Shown piece by piece: positions 11,661-23,159 of a stretch of DNA of 60,000 nucleotides. The position numbers were made by a program, and so were the translations under genes. The notes under the pieces were generated by a model, which was given only the letters and a program-made list of their open reading frames with translations, ran no database searches and was not told where the DNA came from. The stretch lies in assembly GCF_030272615.1 (NCBI RefSeq), contig NC_081408.1, positions 770,193,336 to 770,253,335 on the forward strand, read 5' to 3'. How positions within the stretch are numbered: position 1 is the first letter of the stretch; the number at the start of each line of letters is the position of its first letter. Source of the stretch: Cryptomeria japonica (Eukaryota; Streptophyta; Pinopsida; Cupressales; Cupressaceae).

Positions 11661-13235
11661 TTCGACAATGGAAAGGAATGGGTGTTCCTGTCTATCAAGG
11701 AAGATGTTTCGGCACTGGAAGAGAATGTACATGAAGAGAAGGCACTTGCTGCTAAAATTGAAGACAAGGATGAATGGGTAATTGACAGTGGTTGTTCACA
11801 TCATATGACTGGAGATAAAGGGAAGTTTCTATCTTTGCAAGAATTTGATGGCAGCCTGGTTAGATTTGGAGATGACAAAGCATGTATGATCAACGGAAAA
11901 GGAACTATACCATTGGATGGTAAGAACAATACTGATAATTTTTATTATGTTGAAGGTTTAAGGCATAATCTTTTGAGTGTAGGACGATTGGTGGATAAGG
12001 GATTTCAATTACAGTTCAAGGATGGAAAATGCTAGATTATTAATCGATCTGGTTTGGAGATTGCAACTGGTACACAGACAAAAGGTAATATATTTCATTT
12101 GAATTTCGGTGAGGAGACATGTTTGATTGCACAAATTAATGAGAGTTGGCTATGGCATAAAAGGCCGTGTCATGTGAATTTTGATTACATTGTGAAGATC
12201 AGTTCAACTAAGGCAGTTAGAGATATACCTAAGATTGTGAAGCCCTATAATTCGGTATGTAAGGAATGTCAAATGGGTAAACATGTCAGAACCTCTTTTA
12301 AGAGTATACAAGACAAATCTAATGATGTTCTTAATCTTATTCATACTGATTTGTGTGGCTCTGCTAGAATCAATTTTTTTCAAAGTGATAGATATTTCAT
12401 GCTAATCATTGATGATTATACTAGAATAATGTGGGTTACTTTTCTAAGGGAGAAATCTGAGGCATTTGAAAATTTGAAAATCTTTAAGGCTAAAGTGGAA
12501 ACTGAGATAGGTTTTAAGATTAAAAGCTTAAGATCAGATCATGGTGGAGAATTCACATCCGGTGAGTTTAATAACTTTTGTGAGAAGCATGGTATAAGGA
12601 GACAATTTTCTGCTCCTCGGACACTTGTTGTTTGTATTGCATCTATATTTCAAAGTGATCCTAGAGAAAATCATGAGAGTGCGGTGAAAAGGATTTTTAG
12701 ATACTCACAAGGTACATCAGAATATGGTTTATGGTACACTAAGGATGATGATTTTACTTTATGTGCATATATAGATGCTGATTGGGTTGGAGATGTTGAT
12801 GACCAGAAAAGTACTTCCGGTGGAGCTTTCTTTCTTGGAAAGTTGGTTTCATGGATCAACAAGAAACAGTCATGTACCTTTTTATCTACTGCTAAAGCTG
12901 AGTATGTTGTTGCTGCTACTAACTGTACACAGGTTCTATGGATGAAGCAAATGTTGAAGGATATAAAGGTGGATTGTAATGAACCCGTAGTTATTCACTG
13001 TGATAACTCTGCTGCTATTGATATACCAAAAAATCTGGTACTTCATTCTAAGACAAAACACATATCTATCAAGTACAACTTTTTGAAGAAAAAGGTGGAA
13101 ACAAATGAAGTTAGACTGGTTTATATGAACACTAAAGAACAAATTGCAGATATCTTCACTAAACCTTTGCCTAAGGAATCATTTGAGTACTTCAGAGATA
13201 GATTGGGAGTTTCTGCCCCTCTGGTAGAGACTTGA
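11661..13235 (+). pseudogene. Copia pol with in-frame deletion joining integrase to RNase H
   Basis: The protease is intact at its active site (WVIDSGCSHHMTGD, DSG at 11784-11792). The GAG-pre-integrase segment has SWLWHK and a CKECQMGK zinc-binding piece. The integrase core keeps its first two acidic residues (IHTDLCG and LRSDHGGEFTS). At about 12620 the sequence passes from integrase FSAPR straight into VVCIAS...VKRIFRYSQGT at the end of the RT/RNase H linker. The catalytic Glu of integrase and the whole RT are gone while the frame stays open. The RNase H part is complete: YIDADWVGD, STAKAEY, HCDNSAAI, then IADIFTKPLP at the end. A TAG at 12033-12035 separates the protease piece from the rest. 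Confidence 0.9.
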
Positions 13236-13635
13236 TTGATGCGGTTTGGCATCAGTCCGGTATGTATTATCGAAAATATTTTTCATTCCGACACTGATGT
13301 AGGGATGCTACTGCTCAAGGGGAGTAGTTAGCCTTGTGAATCAATGGTTTATATTTTTTACTTTGATATTTTTGTCAGATTTCTGACATTGATGTCAAAG
13401 GGGGAGAGATATTGATGTGAAAAACTTAAGGAGTTGTATACATTAGAGGGAGATATATATGTGTATTTCACAGCTTTACATAGATATCATTCACAGGGGG
13501 AGTTTGGTATTTGTTTCAGAACTTCATTTCTATATCTTTGAGTGGAAGATTGTTGGTTGTCTTCCATTAGGGGAGACTTGTTTGGCATTTCTGGGTACTT
13601 AGATGTTTTTCACATCTAGTGTTGCCATCAATGCC

Positions 13636-13647
13636 AAAGGGGGAGAT
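13636..13647 (+). promoter_or_regulatory. Copia polypurine tract
   Basis: AAAGGGGGAGAT directly abuts the 3' LTR start TGTTGG; it would prime plus-strand DNA synthesis. Confidence 0.88.
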
Positions 13648-14885
13648 TGTTGGCCATTTTGAGGAATTGATTATGTGTTGCATTGATGTTTTGTCATTGA
13701 TGTCAACATTAACTATTTTGGATGTTTTATCGACACCCTTCTAGTCCCGGTAGGTTGAGTGGTTTCTGGTTGGTTTGGATCCGACATGATCCGGTATGCT
13801 CCAGTATGGTTTGGTTATGGAATTGGCTTATTCATGATACTCATGTTCATATTCAGTCAGTTGGTTTTGGTCTGGTGATCGGATGCTATCCTGTTTGCTT
13901 GGAAGCTTCGTTTGTTGTTTCGGCGAGGGTTTCACTGGCAGAGCTTTGATGAAGATCTTTGATGATATGCATAAGTGGTGTTGGTGCAGCTTCTGGTTTG
14001 GTTTCAGGATGCTGATGGTGATCATGTTCGAGACTTGGCAGATTGGAATCATTGCTTTAGCGTGTGGACCTATATTGGGTCCCGATGTTATCTAGGTTAT
14101 GGACCAACTTAATGTAACGTGAGGATTGGACTTCTCGATACGTTTCCAAGATGTCTTATGGGTTGGATATTATTTGTTTGGTCTAAAGACAACATGTTTT
14201 GTAATTGTGTAATTGGTTTATTGTTTGGTGTCTGACCTGATCGTTTATGGTCAAGGGTTTGTATATATATATGATGTAAGGTCTCATTGTAGAATATATA
14301 GGAAAAAGGATATGGATATGTAATGTGCGAATAATGTAACTATCATTTGGGCAGAGGATTTGGTCGATCATTGGTGATCAAGTTGGGTTTATGTAAGAGG
14401 ATTTAGTCCTCTGGTATTGAACTTAACCGGAACTGTACTCAGGCATAGGAGATGCTAGCTTTGTAGTTCATTCATTCTTCCGAATTGTAGTCTGGATTTC
14501 TATGTAGTCAGTGAGACTCCTTTTGTGATGAGCAGTGCGCTCTAGGCCATTGGTCTTCCTGCAAGTGCAAGGCCCTCAATTCTAATTCACATGCTTACTG
14601 CAGAAGTATTATTTGATTGTGGGTAGGCTTCCCACCATGGTTTTTCCCTTTACTTGGTTTTCCACGTATAAATCTTGGTTTCATGTGGATGGTATTTATT
14701 CTCTGATTATTGTTTATGCTTAATTGGTTTAATTGCTATTCCTGTATTTGGTTTAAGCATTCCAGTATTAATGTTTTGGGTTCCGGTATTAAAGTTTTAC
14801 TTGCTAAAAGTTCTGGTAATCTGTGACAACTGATTCACCCCTCCCCCCCTCTCAGTTGTCTTCCGGTTATTTGAACTATCTAAAA
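13648..14885 (+). repeat. Copia 3' LTR
   Basis: Starts TGTTGGCCATTTTGAGG. It aligns with the 5' LTR over its full length (1238 against 1236 bp) and has a TATA run at 14262-14271. The last two bases are AA instead of CA; the end is fixed by the following GAGTA. Confidence 0.92.
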
Positions 14886-14890
14886 GAGTA
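14886..14890. repeat. Target-site duplication GAGTA (right) of copia element
   Basis: Exact partner of 9300-9304. Confidence 0.9.
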
Positions 14891-15101
14891 GAGTTTAAGT
14901 ACTTTACAAAGATTGAATTGAAGAGTTATTATCATTAGATTAGAATCAAATAAGGAGATGGATGGAAGATAGAATTTAAGATAAATGAAGAGTTGTATGA
15001 ATGGTTAGATATACTCATTGGATTGACTAATACATTGAGTACATTTAGGATATTAATGAATGAGCTTTTAATTAATTTCTTGGGTAACTTTGTGATTGTT
15101 T
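14891..15101 (+). pseudogene. Ty3/gypsy reverse transcriptase relic, middle segment
   Basis: Continues the RT interrupted at 9304: YFTKIELKS, IRIK, WKIEFK, LYEWL, GLTNTLSTF and LMNE, the palm and fingers motifs of gypsy RT. It runs to NFVIV at the insertion point of ORF1-only copy 3. Only in-frame stops interrupt it. Confidence 0.78.
15086..15101. repeat. Target-site duplication of ORF1-only insert, copy 3 (left)
   Basis: AACTTTGTGATTGTTT is repeated exactly at 16427-16442. Adding the three preceding bases (GGT against GGC) gives 18 of 19. Confidence 0.88.
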
Positions 15102-16426
15102 TTTATTAATAAAGCAATGTTAACTACTGCTGTAGAACAATAACAAACTGTTGCTATAGAATAGCAACAAGGGTAGAATCGCCAAGAGAAGAGTGAGGCA
15201 ATGGAGAAGGAGCAACACAAGTTGGAGCCAAAGGGACGAAAGAGTCCACAACAACAGTAACATCAACAAAGGATTCATTAACAATAAGGGGAACCTCATC
15301 TCAAGAGGAGACATCATCCTCCAGAGAGGAGTCGACATAAGCAGACTTAGAAGCATTAACTGTCAAATGATCTTCAGTAACATCCTTCCACCAAGTTGCA
15401 ACACCTCTGCGGCAGGAGAAAGAACAATGCAAAGCTAAGTGACCTGTTGATAAGCATCTTCGACAGCGAAAGGGGAGGCCCTCATAATCCACCGATTGAG
15501 TCCATGGACTATCCCCAACCATCAAAACCACATCCCCAAGGAGGGGCAACGATATGTCAATATCGATTAACAAATGAGCAAAGGTTGAATAACCCATGGA
15601 GGTCGTGGCATCATCAACTTTCAAGAAGCTGCCAATGGAGTTATCGATGGCCTCAAAACAAGAAGGCTCCAAAAAATGGAGGGGAAGATTAGGGAGGTGG
15701 ACCCAAACTGGATGAACAATAAGAGGTTCAGTAAGGGGGTTGAAGGAAGTTGTCCACGACTTAATAGAAAGAGAGTGATCTCCCCAAGCTCACAACTTAC
15801 CCAAAACCAAATCTCGATCAAGAGTAGAAGTAAAAGAAGCAATGAAAAATCCTTTAGCACAAGAAAAAAGATCAATGCTATGAGCAACTAAAGGTTTCCA
15901 GGAGTCACTCACCCAGCTATGAAGGTCTAGAAGAGAAGGCTAGAACCTAGTAAATCTGCAAACCAAAGCACAACGTTGATAAAACTCAACATTTTCCGCA
16001 ACCTCCTAGCCACAGACCACAACAAGGGATGTCTTGGCACAGGGAAGAGGACGAAATGGCTTGTGGAGATGAGGAGTAGCTCTGGCCACACGTGCAAAGC
16101 TACACCCAGGAGCAAATGGAGGAGGTTTTGGGATGAACAAGATCACCAACAACTGGGACCTTGGCACCAACAACACCAGCCCCGACGTCAACACCCACAA
16201 CAGAAGAAGGGCCATCCACAACAAGTCCCCCAACACAGGTCGCAAGGGCAAAAGGCAAGGCCGTAGCCTCAACAACGCATGCACCTCTAGCCAAACCACC
16301 AGCCACAACAGGGTGGGCGTCAAAGAGGACTCGAGACGAGGAGGGTAGAAGCATTCAAAACCTGGGCGGGAGAGATGTTACTATTGCGCAGAGAGACATG
16401 CATCGCAAATTTTTATTGGGAGAGGC
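15102..16426 (-). mobile_element. ORF1-only LINE-like insert, copy 3
   Basis: A 1325-bp minus-strand insert in the gypsy RT, flanked by exact 16-bp duplications. The 5' end is about 23 nt before the ATG (16403). The 3' end reads GTTAACATTGCTTTATTAATAAA, close to the end of copy 1. The length of the duplications, the lack of LTRs and the 3' tail fit LINE-type integration. Confidence 0.85.
15120..16403 (-). pseudogene. LINE ORF1-type protein (DUF4283 + CCHC), broken, copy 3
   Basis: The N-terminus from the ATG at 16403 (MHVSLRNSNISPAQVLNA) resembles those of copies 1 and 2. An Ala/Val/Pro-rich linker with an RPLPCAKTSLVVVCG segment follows. The DUF4283-like core is split by a shift near 15680. 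From 15672 down one clean frame holds a KVDDATTSMGYSTFAH piece, GDSPW, and the knuckle CRRCLSTGHLALHC at 15465-15424, then a TWWKDVTEDHLTV segment also found in copy 1. Confidence 0.78.
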
Positions 16427-16442
16427 AACTTTGTGATTGTTT
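16427..16442. repeat. Target-site duplication of ORF1-only insert, copy 3 (right)
   Basis: Exact partner of 15086-15101. Confidence 0.88.
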
Positions 16443-16755
16443 ATTTGGATGACATTTTAATTTTTTAATACAATCAAGGAGGAACATCTAGAGTATATCA
16501 AATTAAGATTGCAAAGGTTGAGGAAGAAATCTTATTGATCAATGTGCAGAAATGTAAGTTCATGAAGAAAAAATCGCTTTTCTTGAAATTTGTTATATTA
16601 GCTAAAGGATTGAAAATAAATATGAGAAAGGTTAAAGCAATCGCTGAATTTCCTACACTAATAAATGTGAGCTTTGGTGGCTTAACAATTTAATCATTTT
16701 TTGGTCATTTTATAATTTCAACACAATCTGTGATGCCATTCTCTTTTTATTTTAT
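16427..16755 (+). pseudogene. Ty3/gypsy reverse transcriptase relic, catalytic segment
   Basis: Begins with the repeated NFVIV, followed by the catalytic YLDDILIF (about 16442-16465). Thumb-like pieces follow: INVQKCKFM, LFLKFVI, AKGLKI and VKAIAEFPT near 16655, then the GL...FFGHFI region. Similarity is lost near 16755, where the element seems truncated. Confidence 0.75.
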
Positions 16756-18213
16756 TAATATAAAAACATAACACTTCATAATTAAAAATAATAATGAACC
16801 ATGGGTGCTTCCAAACAAACATGCTCACATAAGCTGCAAGATACAGATTGATTTCACTCCTTTATATCCATTTCCTACACAGTAATATTGCATTCTCAAG
16901 TCTTCTATGAAATTTTGGAGATAAATCGTGAATCTGAATATTATAAATAGTCACATGAGCCATGAACTTGACTAAAAAATGAACCTTGTTTTGGGGTTAT
17001 AAAGGTGAATCCAATTGAAATGCAATGCCTTCTGATTTGTCATGTTACAAGATTATTTTCTATTTTTGCTTGATAAACAAATATTCCTTGTACAGTTCTG
17101 TTCATGAAATCTTGTCATATAAGAAACTTAAATTATATCCTGTTTGGAATTTTCGCTAAATTAATATTATATCACTAAAAAACTGGCAAAGAGATAAATC
17201 ATACATACAAAATTATTCAGCCTAGAAAACTGCCACATAGTAACCCACCGCCATTGAACTTGGGAATACATGATAACCAGTTAAAAATTGCCATCATCCC
17301 TTGGGATACTTTAGGTTACTCTGTGCAAGGATAATACATAGTTTGTGTGATAATGACAAGTCGGATAGACAATTTTGTTGCTGAAATAAATAAAGTTGAA
17401 ATTAAAGCACAAAGGACCATCTTATTTAGCTAACAGTGAGGTCTAAACTAAACCCATTCTATTCTAGTCTTTGGTGTCATTAAAATTTTAACTTAATAGG
17501 TTTGTTTTCAATTTTTCACCTTACAAGAGCCTTAGCGCACATCTAAATTGCAATTCTGACCTGTTATCACTTGGGTTATCTCTACAATGACAATGGCTTA
17601 ATCCACATACTTCCAAACTTGACAAACTACGTACTGGGCTTGGCATAAACAAAGGTGAAAAGTACATAACGAGCTTCAGATAAAATAAGCTGTTCAAGAT
17701 CTTCTGTAGCTTTTATTTCCTTAGCAAAAGATGATGTAGGATGTGCAAGAATATTAGACATAACGTTTTAGCTATTTTTACCTGCTTGTATATCAATATC
17801 TATAATTATTTTGTTGTCTGGAGATCATGTTTTTGGATTTTTGTAGATATGACATCTATTGTGATTCGAAGTCTTCTTGTTGATACAAAAGTTGAATAAT
17901 TACACAAAAAATGAAAACATTGAGGCAACCCTGGCCAGGTTCAGGTGCAGTAGGTGCTCTCTTTTGATTGATGATCTGCACTTCGCGAGAAACATGGTAA
18001 TTAAAAATTTAAAAGAATGCTCATACAATGTAATCCATTTACATGTGGAAATCTCAAAGACAATGATTAAACACATCAAATTTAACAATTTGATGTGCCA
18101 TAGCATAAATGTGGAAATGTGAATAATGGAAAGAGCAGCAAAAGGTAAGTGAAAGCATTCAACATATAGAAATACAATATTGATCATGAATACTGAACCA
18201 GCATGAATATAGA
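16756..18213. other. No recognised gene
   Basis: Mixed AT-rich sequence. Short open frames at 17877-18217 on both strands have no motif I can name. No LTR termini or RNA gene recognised. Confidence 0.5.
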
Positions 18214-18218
18214 CCATC
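18214..18218. repeat. Probable target-site duplication CCATC (left giant LTR)
   Basis: CCATC before the TG end and CCACC at 22140-22144 after the CA end: 4 of 5 match. Confidence 0.5.
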
Positions 18219-18828
18219 TGTTGTGACCTTTTTCATACATCGCCCCATTGCAAATGGGGACCCTCTTGTTTTTGTCTATTAGGGTTTTGTTAGCATCTTG
18301 CGACCTTCCCGACACCAATTTGGTCAGTTTTGAAAGGTCCGAGTTTTTGTAGTCATAAGTCAGCTTGTGCAAACCATGGTTGGAATACAGTCTAGACATC
18401 ATCAATATGCTTAGAAGGTCGGAAGGACGAAGATTGCAATTAATTTGGCTCAATTTGGACAACTTTCTATTTTTGGAAAGTGTCATTTTTTCACTTTTTC
18501 TTATTTTTTAGGAAGTTTCGTTTTGGGCACTTTAAGCACGATCCCCAAAATGGCTAGTTTTAGAAAGTTTTTCCTAATTTTAGGGAGCCTTGCTTTTTCT
18601 ATTTTTGGAAAGGGGATCTAAGGTTTGCACTGTCGACTCTTGAGTTATATTGGAAATGATCGAGAATTCCACCCAAAATTCAAATTTTGTCCAAAAAAGC
18701 TAAGTTCCTAAATTTTAGGGATTCCAGGGTAAATTGGTGTGCGATTTTCAAATTTCAAGATGATTCGAGTAAAATTGTACAAGTTATGAAGGTTCCAAAT
18801 CTGGTTATCATGGGGATCAACTCTCTTC

Positions 18829-19785
18829 AAGTCCGCCTAGCAAGGATGGTCTCAATGTTCACATGGTCAAGGAATAAAGTCATATCAAGTCCGCCCTTGA
18901 TTGAATATGGCGCACAACTTTGAGAACTCTTCCATATAAGAGGGGATGAGGTGTGACTAAGTCCGCCTAGAGGTGCAAAGGATTGATCAAGTCTACCTAG
19001 GACTAGTTTGCAAAGTGGAAGACACTTCATAAAGTTTGTTTGCCCATGGTGCACACGTTCTCTGAAGTTAGTTGGACATGAGGTGCATAACTTTGATGAA
19101 GTTCACCTAGAAGTGTAAGGTGGAAGACATTCTATGAAGTCCGCTTGGTATGAATAAGGGAAGGAAACAAGTCAAGACCACCTAGAGATGTGTGAACATG
19201 GTGCTAAGGTGTGACCAAGTCTGCCTAGAGGTTAGGAAGACAACATGTGAGAAGTAAAGAGAGTTAAAGAAGTTCGTCTATAAGTGTGTGGAAATAGTAA
19301 GTAAAGGGGTGCAAGTCACATGAAGTTCACCCTCCATGGAGAATGAACCTTTCAAAGTCCACCTAACAAAGATGGAAGGTAATTAACTCTCACCAAGTCT
19401 GCCATGTAAGAGGTGCAAAGGTGTGATGAAGTCTGCCTAGAGGAGGTGAACAACTCATATGAAGTCCGCTTGGCATGTGGAGAGGGAAAGAGTTAAAGAA
19501 GTCCACCCAAAGGTTAAAGGAGATGGTAAGTAGGGAGTGCACAACTTTGTTGAAGTCTGCCGACACTTGGAAAATGCTTATTGAGGTCCAACTTACCTTG
19601 GGAACAAGCCTCACAAAGTTTGCCATGCCTTGGAAAATTTGATCAGCAAGGAAAGAAGTTCTTCAAGTCCGCCATGAAGAATGCGGAAAGAGAGGGCTAA
19701 AGTCTGCCCAAGCTCATAAATAATGAGGAAATGTTTTGGTGAAGTCCATTGGCCATGAGGCAAGAATCTCGTAAAGTCCGCCCAA
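18829..19785 (+). repeat. Degenerate AAGTCYGCC repeat field (left unit)
   Basis: About two dozen variants of AAGTCCGCC/AAGTCTGCC/AAGTCCACC are spread over ~950 bp with irregular 25-70 bp spacing, for example at 18829, 18887 and 18959. The orientation is the same throughout. It corresponds to the regular array in the right unit but is more decayed. Confidence 0.75.
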
Positions 19786-21344
19786 CTATCAAGTATTGAA
19801 GTTCGAACAAAGAATTAATTTTAGAAAGTTCTGAGATTTGGAAAGACAAAGAATTCAATTTAGAAAGTTTTCAAAATTCAGAAAAGGAAAGGAATGAATT
19901 TGATTCATGAACTCAAGGTCAAAATGAAAACTTTCTCCAAGGATTGAAATTAAACTCAACAAAATCAGAACTTTCCTAAGGGCTAAACTCAATTGAAAAT
20001 AAAAAATAGAAACTTTCTCAATGAACTGAAATTGACAAGGAAATAAGATCATGAGAAAAGAAACAAGATAAGTTCGATTTGGGAAGGATGAAATGTGTTT
20101 CTAAATGTAGAAATTGAACTCTTTGAATTCATTTCAAAGGTTCAAACTTGGAGAACAAAATACTTTTGGATTTCAAGAGTTTTCAAATGATTTCAAGAGA
20201 CTTCAAGAACAATTAAAAAATTATCAAGAAGCCAAGGCATGATCGTGGGGATTTCAATCCACTTTTTCAAGATTTTGGAGGAGATTTTTGGGAAATTTTG
20301 GTTTGATTTTCACATATTTTCTAGAATTTGAATCTGATTTCAACTTTAATTCACAGATTTTGGGGTCCGAGATTTTCATTTTCAGGATTCTTGAGGACCA
20401 ATTTCAATTCCAAATTCTCAAATCAGATCAAGTTCTCTGAGTATTTCCAAATTTCTAAGTGCTTACAACCTGTCAAAAACTCTAAGCTTCGAGGAATTGG
20501 AAAATTGGAGCACACTTTGCCATCAAACCTTCAAAATTTACACTCAAAGATAAAACCTTAACTTAATTTCTTTTTGGGTTTTGCAAATCATAGATGAGAG
20601 CTAAGGCAGGATCATCACAGAAAACACAAATGGAGTTTCAAGCCAAATTCAGGAGAAAGGTTTGTCCAAGCGTAGAGATGGCCAAAATTTGACTAAGCAT
20701 GAGCAATATTTCAAAAATAAAATAAAATAAATCCAATTTCCTCCATTGTGGCAAAAGCATAAAGGAATTCTTCTCCAAATTCAAGGCACTTGAAAGAATT
20801 TCAAGACATCAAGAAAGAAAGTCCTCAGACTTGGTAGAAAAATTAAATAAATTTATGACTTCTTGGGGGATTTCATCTACAATCCCAGACCTATTGAAGC
20901 AATGAGGACAACTTCCTGAAGGATTTCATCTCCTGAAGAATTAAAGATAAGCTCCCAATCAGAATCAAATGGTGACGAAAAGAAACAAATTTCTACACTT
21001 AGACAATTTTTTCACACAAATTGGAGAATTCAGGGAAGACATCCAACACACCGAGGTGGCCCCTCGTCATCTTCCAACCAATCAAATTGTTCCAAGTCAA
21101 CATGTCTAGGTTCAATGAACCCGACTTATCCACAAAAAGCTTCTAGAGGGCAAACTTCACAATGCAACAACCTTCTATTTTTATAATTGGTTCATATTTA
21201 GCAAGAAGGATAAGTGTTCCCAAATGTAATTTTCTCATTAGTCGAGGGGTAGTTAGTTGTAACAAACCCTAATTAGGGTTTGGTTTATTCGATATGGGCT
21301 CTTGATCACCATTTGATCTCGATAGTTCAAAACTTTTGTGTGCC

Positions 21345-21352
21345 TATATAAG
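21345..21352 (+). promoter_or_regulatory. TATA box of left giant LTR
   Basis: TATATAAG, followed by the CTCTCATTTGGAGAG segment conserved in the right unit. It marks the U3/R boundary about 790 bp before the unit's end. Confidence 0.6.
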
Positions 21353-22139
21353 GTTTATTCCTCTCATTTGGAGAGAGTGAGGTTTTTAATAAATTGTCGC
21401 GGGAGGTCATTTTGGATAATACATTGCATGTGTGCTTCTAGGCCTTATAATCTCTTTTATCTGAATGTTTGGCATGGTTTACAATTTCTTAAACACAATA
21501 GATTAGAATTTGCTTTTAGTTGTTAAATGGAATATGAGATTTGATAAGTGTTCATTCAAGGTGAAGTTATTTGCTCATACTTTTGGTGACTGAATGATTT
21601 TCATTCATCATGCAAAGTTAGCCTAAGCTATTTTATGTGGATGCTTAAATTTTGTCTAAGTCTATAACAATGTTATTTACTTCAGGAGTGAAAAATAAAA
21701 ACACATTCCCCTTGAAGATTGTACCCTGCTTTGTCAAGTTGATTTGGTGAACCAAAGTAAGGTTTCCTTTTGCTTTAGTCAATACCGTCTCTCAAGTTTC
21801 CTAGGAGTAGAATATAACCTCTAAACCCTTATCCCTTTTATGTTTTTTGAGGAAGTCCAAATCTGAAAAAAAAGAAAGAAGAAAAGAGAATCTGTTGACA
21901 AATTTGTCGAAGTCCTAAAATTGTGAACCATTCTACGTAAGTCCCCCTTGTATTTCAGCAATACATAACCAAGGTAGCTACCCAACACAAAGTCGCTTGT
22001 TCGCATATATAAAACTTGGAGTTGTCATGTGGTCTATCATGTGCAATCTTGGCATATGTAGTGATTTTGGTCAAGAGAGGGTAGAGTGTCCTTGGCATTT
22101 TAGTCTAATGTTTGGTGAATGCTAAAACGTACACCAACA

Positions 22140-22144
22140 CCACC
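22140..22144. repeat. Probable target-site duplication CCACC (left giant LTR)
   Basis: Partner of CCATC at 18214-18218, one mismatch. Confidence 0.5.
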
Positions 22145-23154
22145 CTAGTCATGAACACTATAGGGCCAACAACAACGTACCTTATTTATATCAAGTAAAC
22201 TAGTGAAGGGATCATGAAACTTGCTTGGTTTCGAGAAGCCACTCTACCTAAAGATGTGCAAGCTTTGGAGTTTTAAGAGGAGCCAACAATCTACATCAAA
22301 TGAGGCATAAATAGGTCTATCTTGATAGCACTTAAATATGTGGACTACTATCATGTAGTCCCAATATATGCATTGGTAGAGACCTTCCATGATACACATT
22401 TGAAGAACATAACTGATATAATTTTTTTTCACTTAACAGTGTCCAAAGCAAAAATATACAGTTAATTAAAGTAAATCATATAGAATAGAGAATAATTAAC
22501 TATTAGCTGAATATAGAAAATAAATATAAGAGATACACAACTGTTATTAGAATTCAAGGGAATAGACTCAATGCCAATAAACCTACCTTTGACCCTGCAA
22601 CCCTAGCACATGTTAGCCATGCAAAAGCTTTTAGGAAGAGGCACCCATGTAACCCTGTTATATGGTGAAAGAATTTAAAAAACAAAAAAGAAACATCTAG
22701 CAAATGTAGGGAATGACATTCGGGCACATGTTGCCTTGGATATAACTTTTTAAAATTAAACCATGAACTCTTTTTCAAGAGGATTTCACAAGCAGGAACA
22801 TTAATTGAAAAATAAATTCTCATAACATATTCCTCCAAATAGAAAGATAATTTCTCCCAAGTTTGTGTGCTTACAATCTAAAGGCTTAGATTGTCTACAT
22901 AAAGTGACTGGTAGGATCCAACCATCATCTCACACAATATTGTAGGCTATCTTGTTTGTACAAAGACAAAGCATAATTGTTATGTTTAATGATAACAAAG
23001 GCAACTAATTTTGTAGTTAAAACTAATTTGAAGTCTGTGGAACCATCTGAGGCAGTTAAAATTACAAACCAATCTTCTATATTGATTCCCACGAGACACT
23101 TGCTAAAAGCATAGGTTTGAATTTCAGGTTTTGACTTAGTTGCTTTCATCCATG
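22145..23154. other. Spacer between the two giant LTR units
   Basis: About 1 kb of anonymous DNA. A minus-strand frame at 22925-23149 has fairly protein-like composition, but I recognise no domain and see no neighbouring exon. Confidence 0.5.
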
Positions 23155-23159
23155 CAACC
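23155..23159. repeat. Target-site duplication CAACC (left side of right giant LTR)
   Basis: Exact match to 29581-29585. Confidence 0.85.

Larger units (their letters stand above)
9305..14885 (+). mobile_element. Complete-ended Ty1/copia retrotransposon with internal pol deletion
   Basis: A 5581-bp element with two LTRs of 1236 and 1238 bp, a primer-binding site, gag, partial pol and a polypurine tract, flanked by a perfect 5-bp duplication. The LTRs begin TGTT; the 5' LTR ends CTAACA, and the 3' LTR ends TAAAA, where the terminal CA has become AA. The LTRs differ by scattered substitutions, so this is not a very recent insertion. It cannot be autonomous, because reverse transcriptase is missing. 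Confidence 0.93.
6975..16755 (+). mobile_element. Decayed Ty3/gypsy element, host of two nested inserts
   Basis: The internal region starts at a primer-binding site and runs through gag, protease and the first two thirds of RT, then loses similarity around 16755. No RNase H, integrase or 3' LTR is seen. It is split at 9304/14886 by a copia element and at 15101/16427 by ORF1-only copy 3. Skipping both inserts with one copy of each duplication gives a continuous RT reading, so the element predates both. Stops and frameshifts are dense. Confidence 0.8.
18219..22139 (+). mobile_element. Giant solo LTR-like unit, left copy
   Basis: A 3921-bp unit starting TGTTGTGACCTTTTTCA and ending ACACCAACA. 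The same two ends, in the opposite orientation, bound the unit at 23160-29580. Shared internal landmarks in the same order are GCCCCATTGCAAATGGGGAC at the start, TTTGGACAACTTTCTATTTT, a field of AAGTCYGCC repeats, CAACCTTCTATTTTTATA, and a TATA box followed by CTCTCATTTGGAGAG. It has no primer site, polypurine tract or pol, so I read it as a solo LTR with a very long U3. Short frames at about 20600-21000 (starting MEFQ) sit where the right copy has its large ORF. Confidence 0.65.

Noticed and set aside
13722-14095. Open frames inside the copia 3' LTR
   Set aside because: The same stretch in the 5' LTR is not consistently open, and LTRs of this family are non-coding.
22925-23149. Minus-strand frame that looks protein-like
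   Set aside because: No recognised domain, no splice context and no start that stands out; kept only as a remark in the spacer entry.
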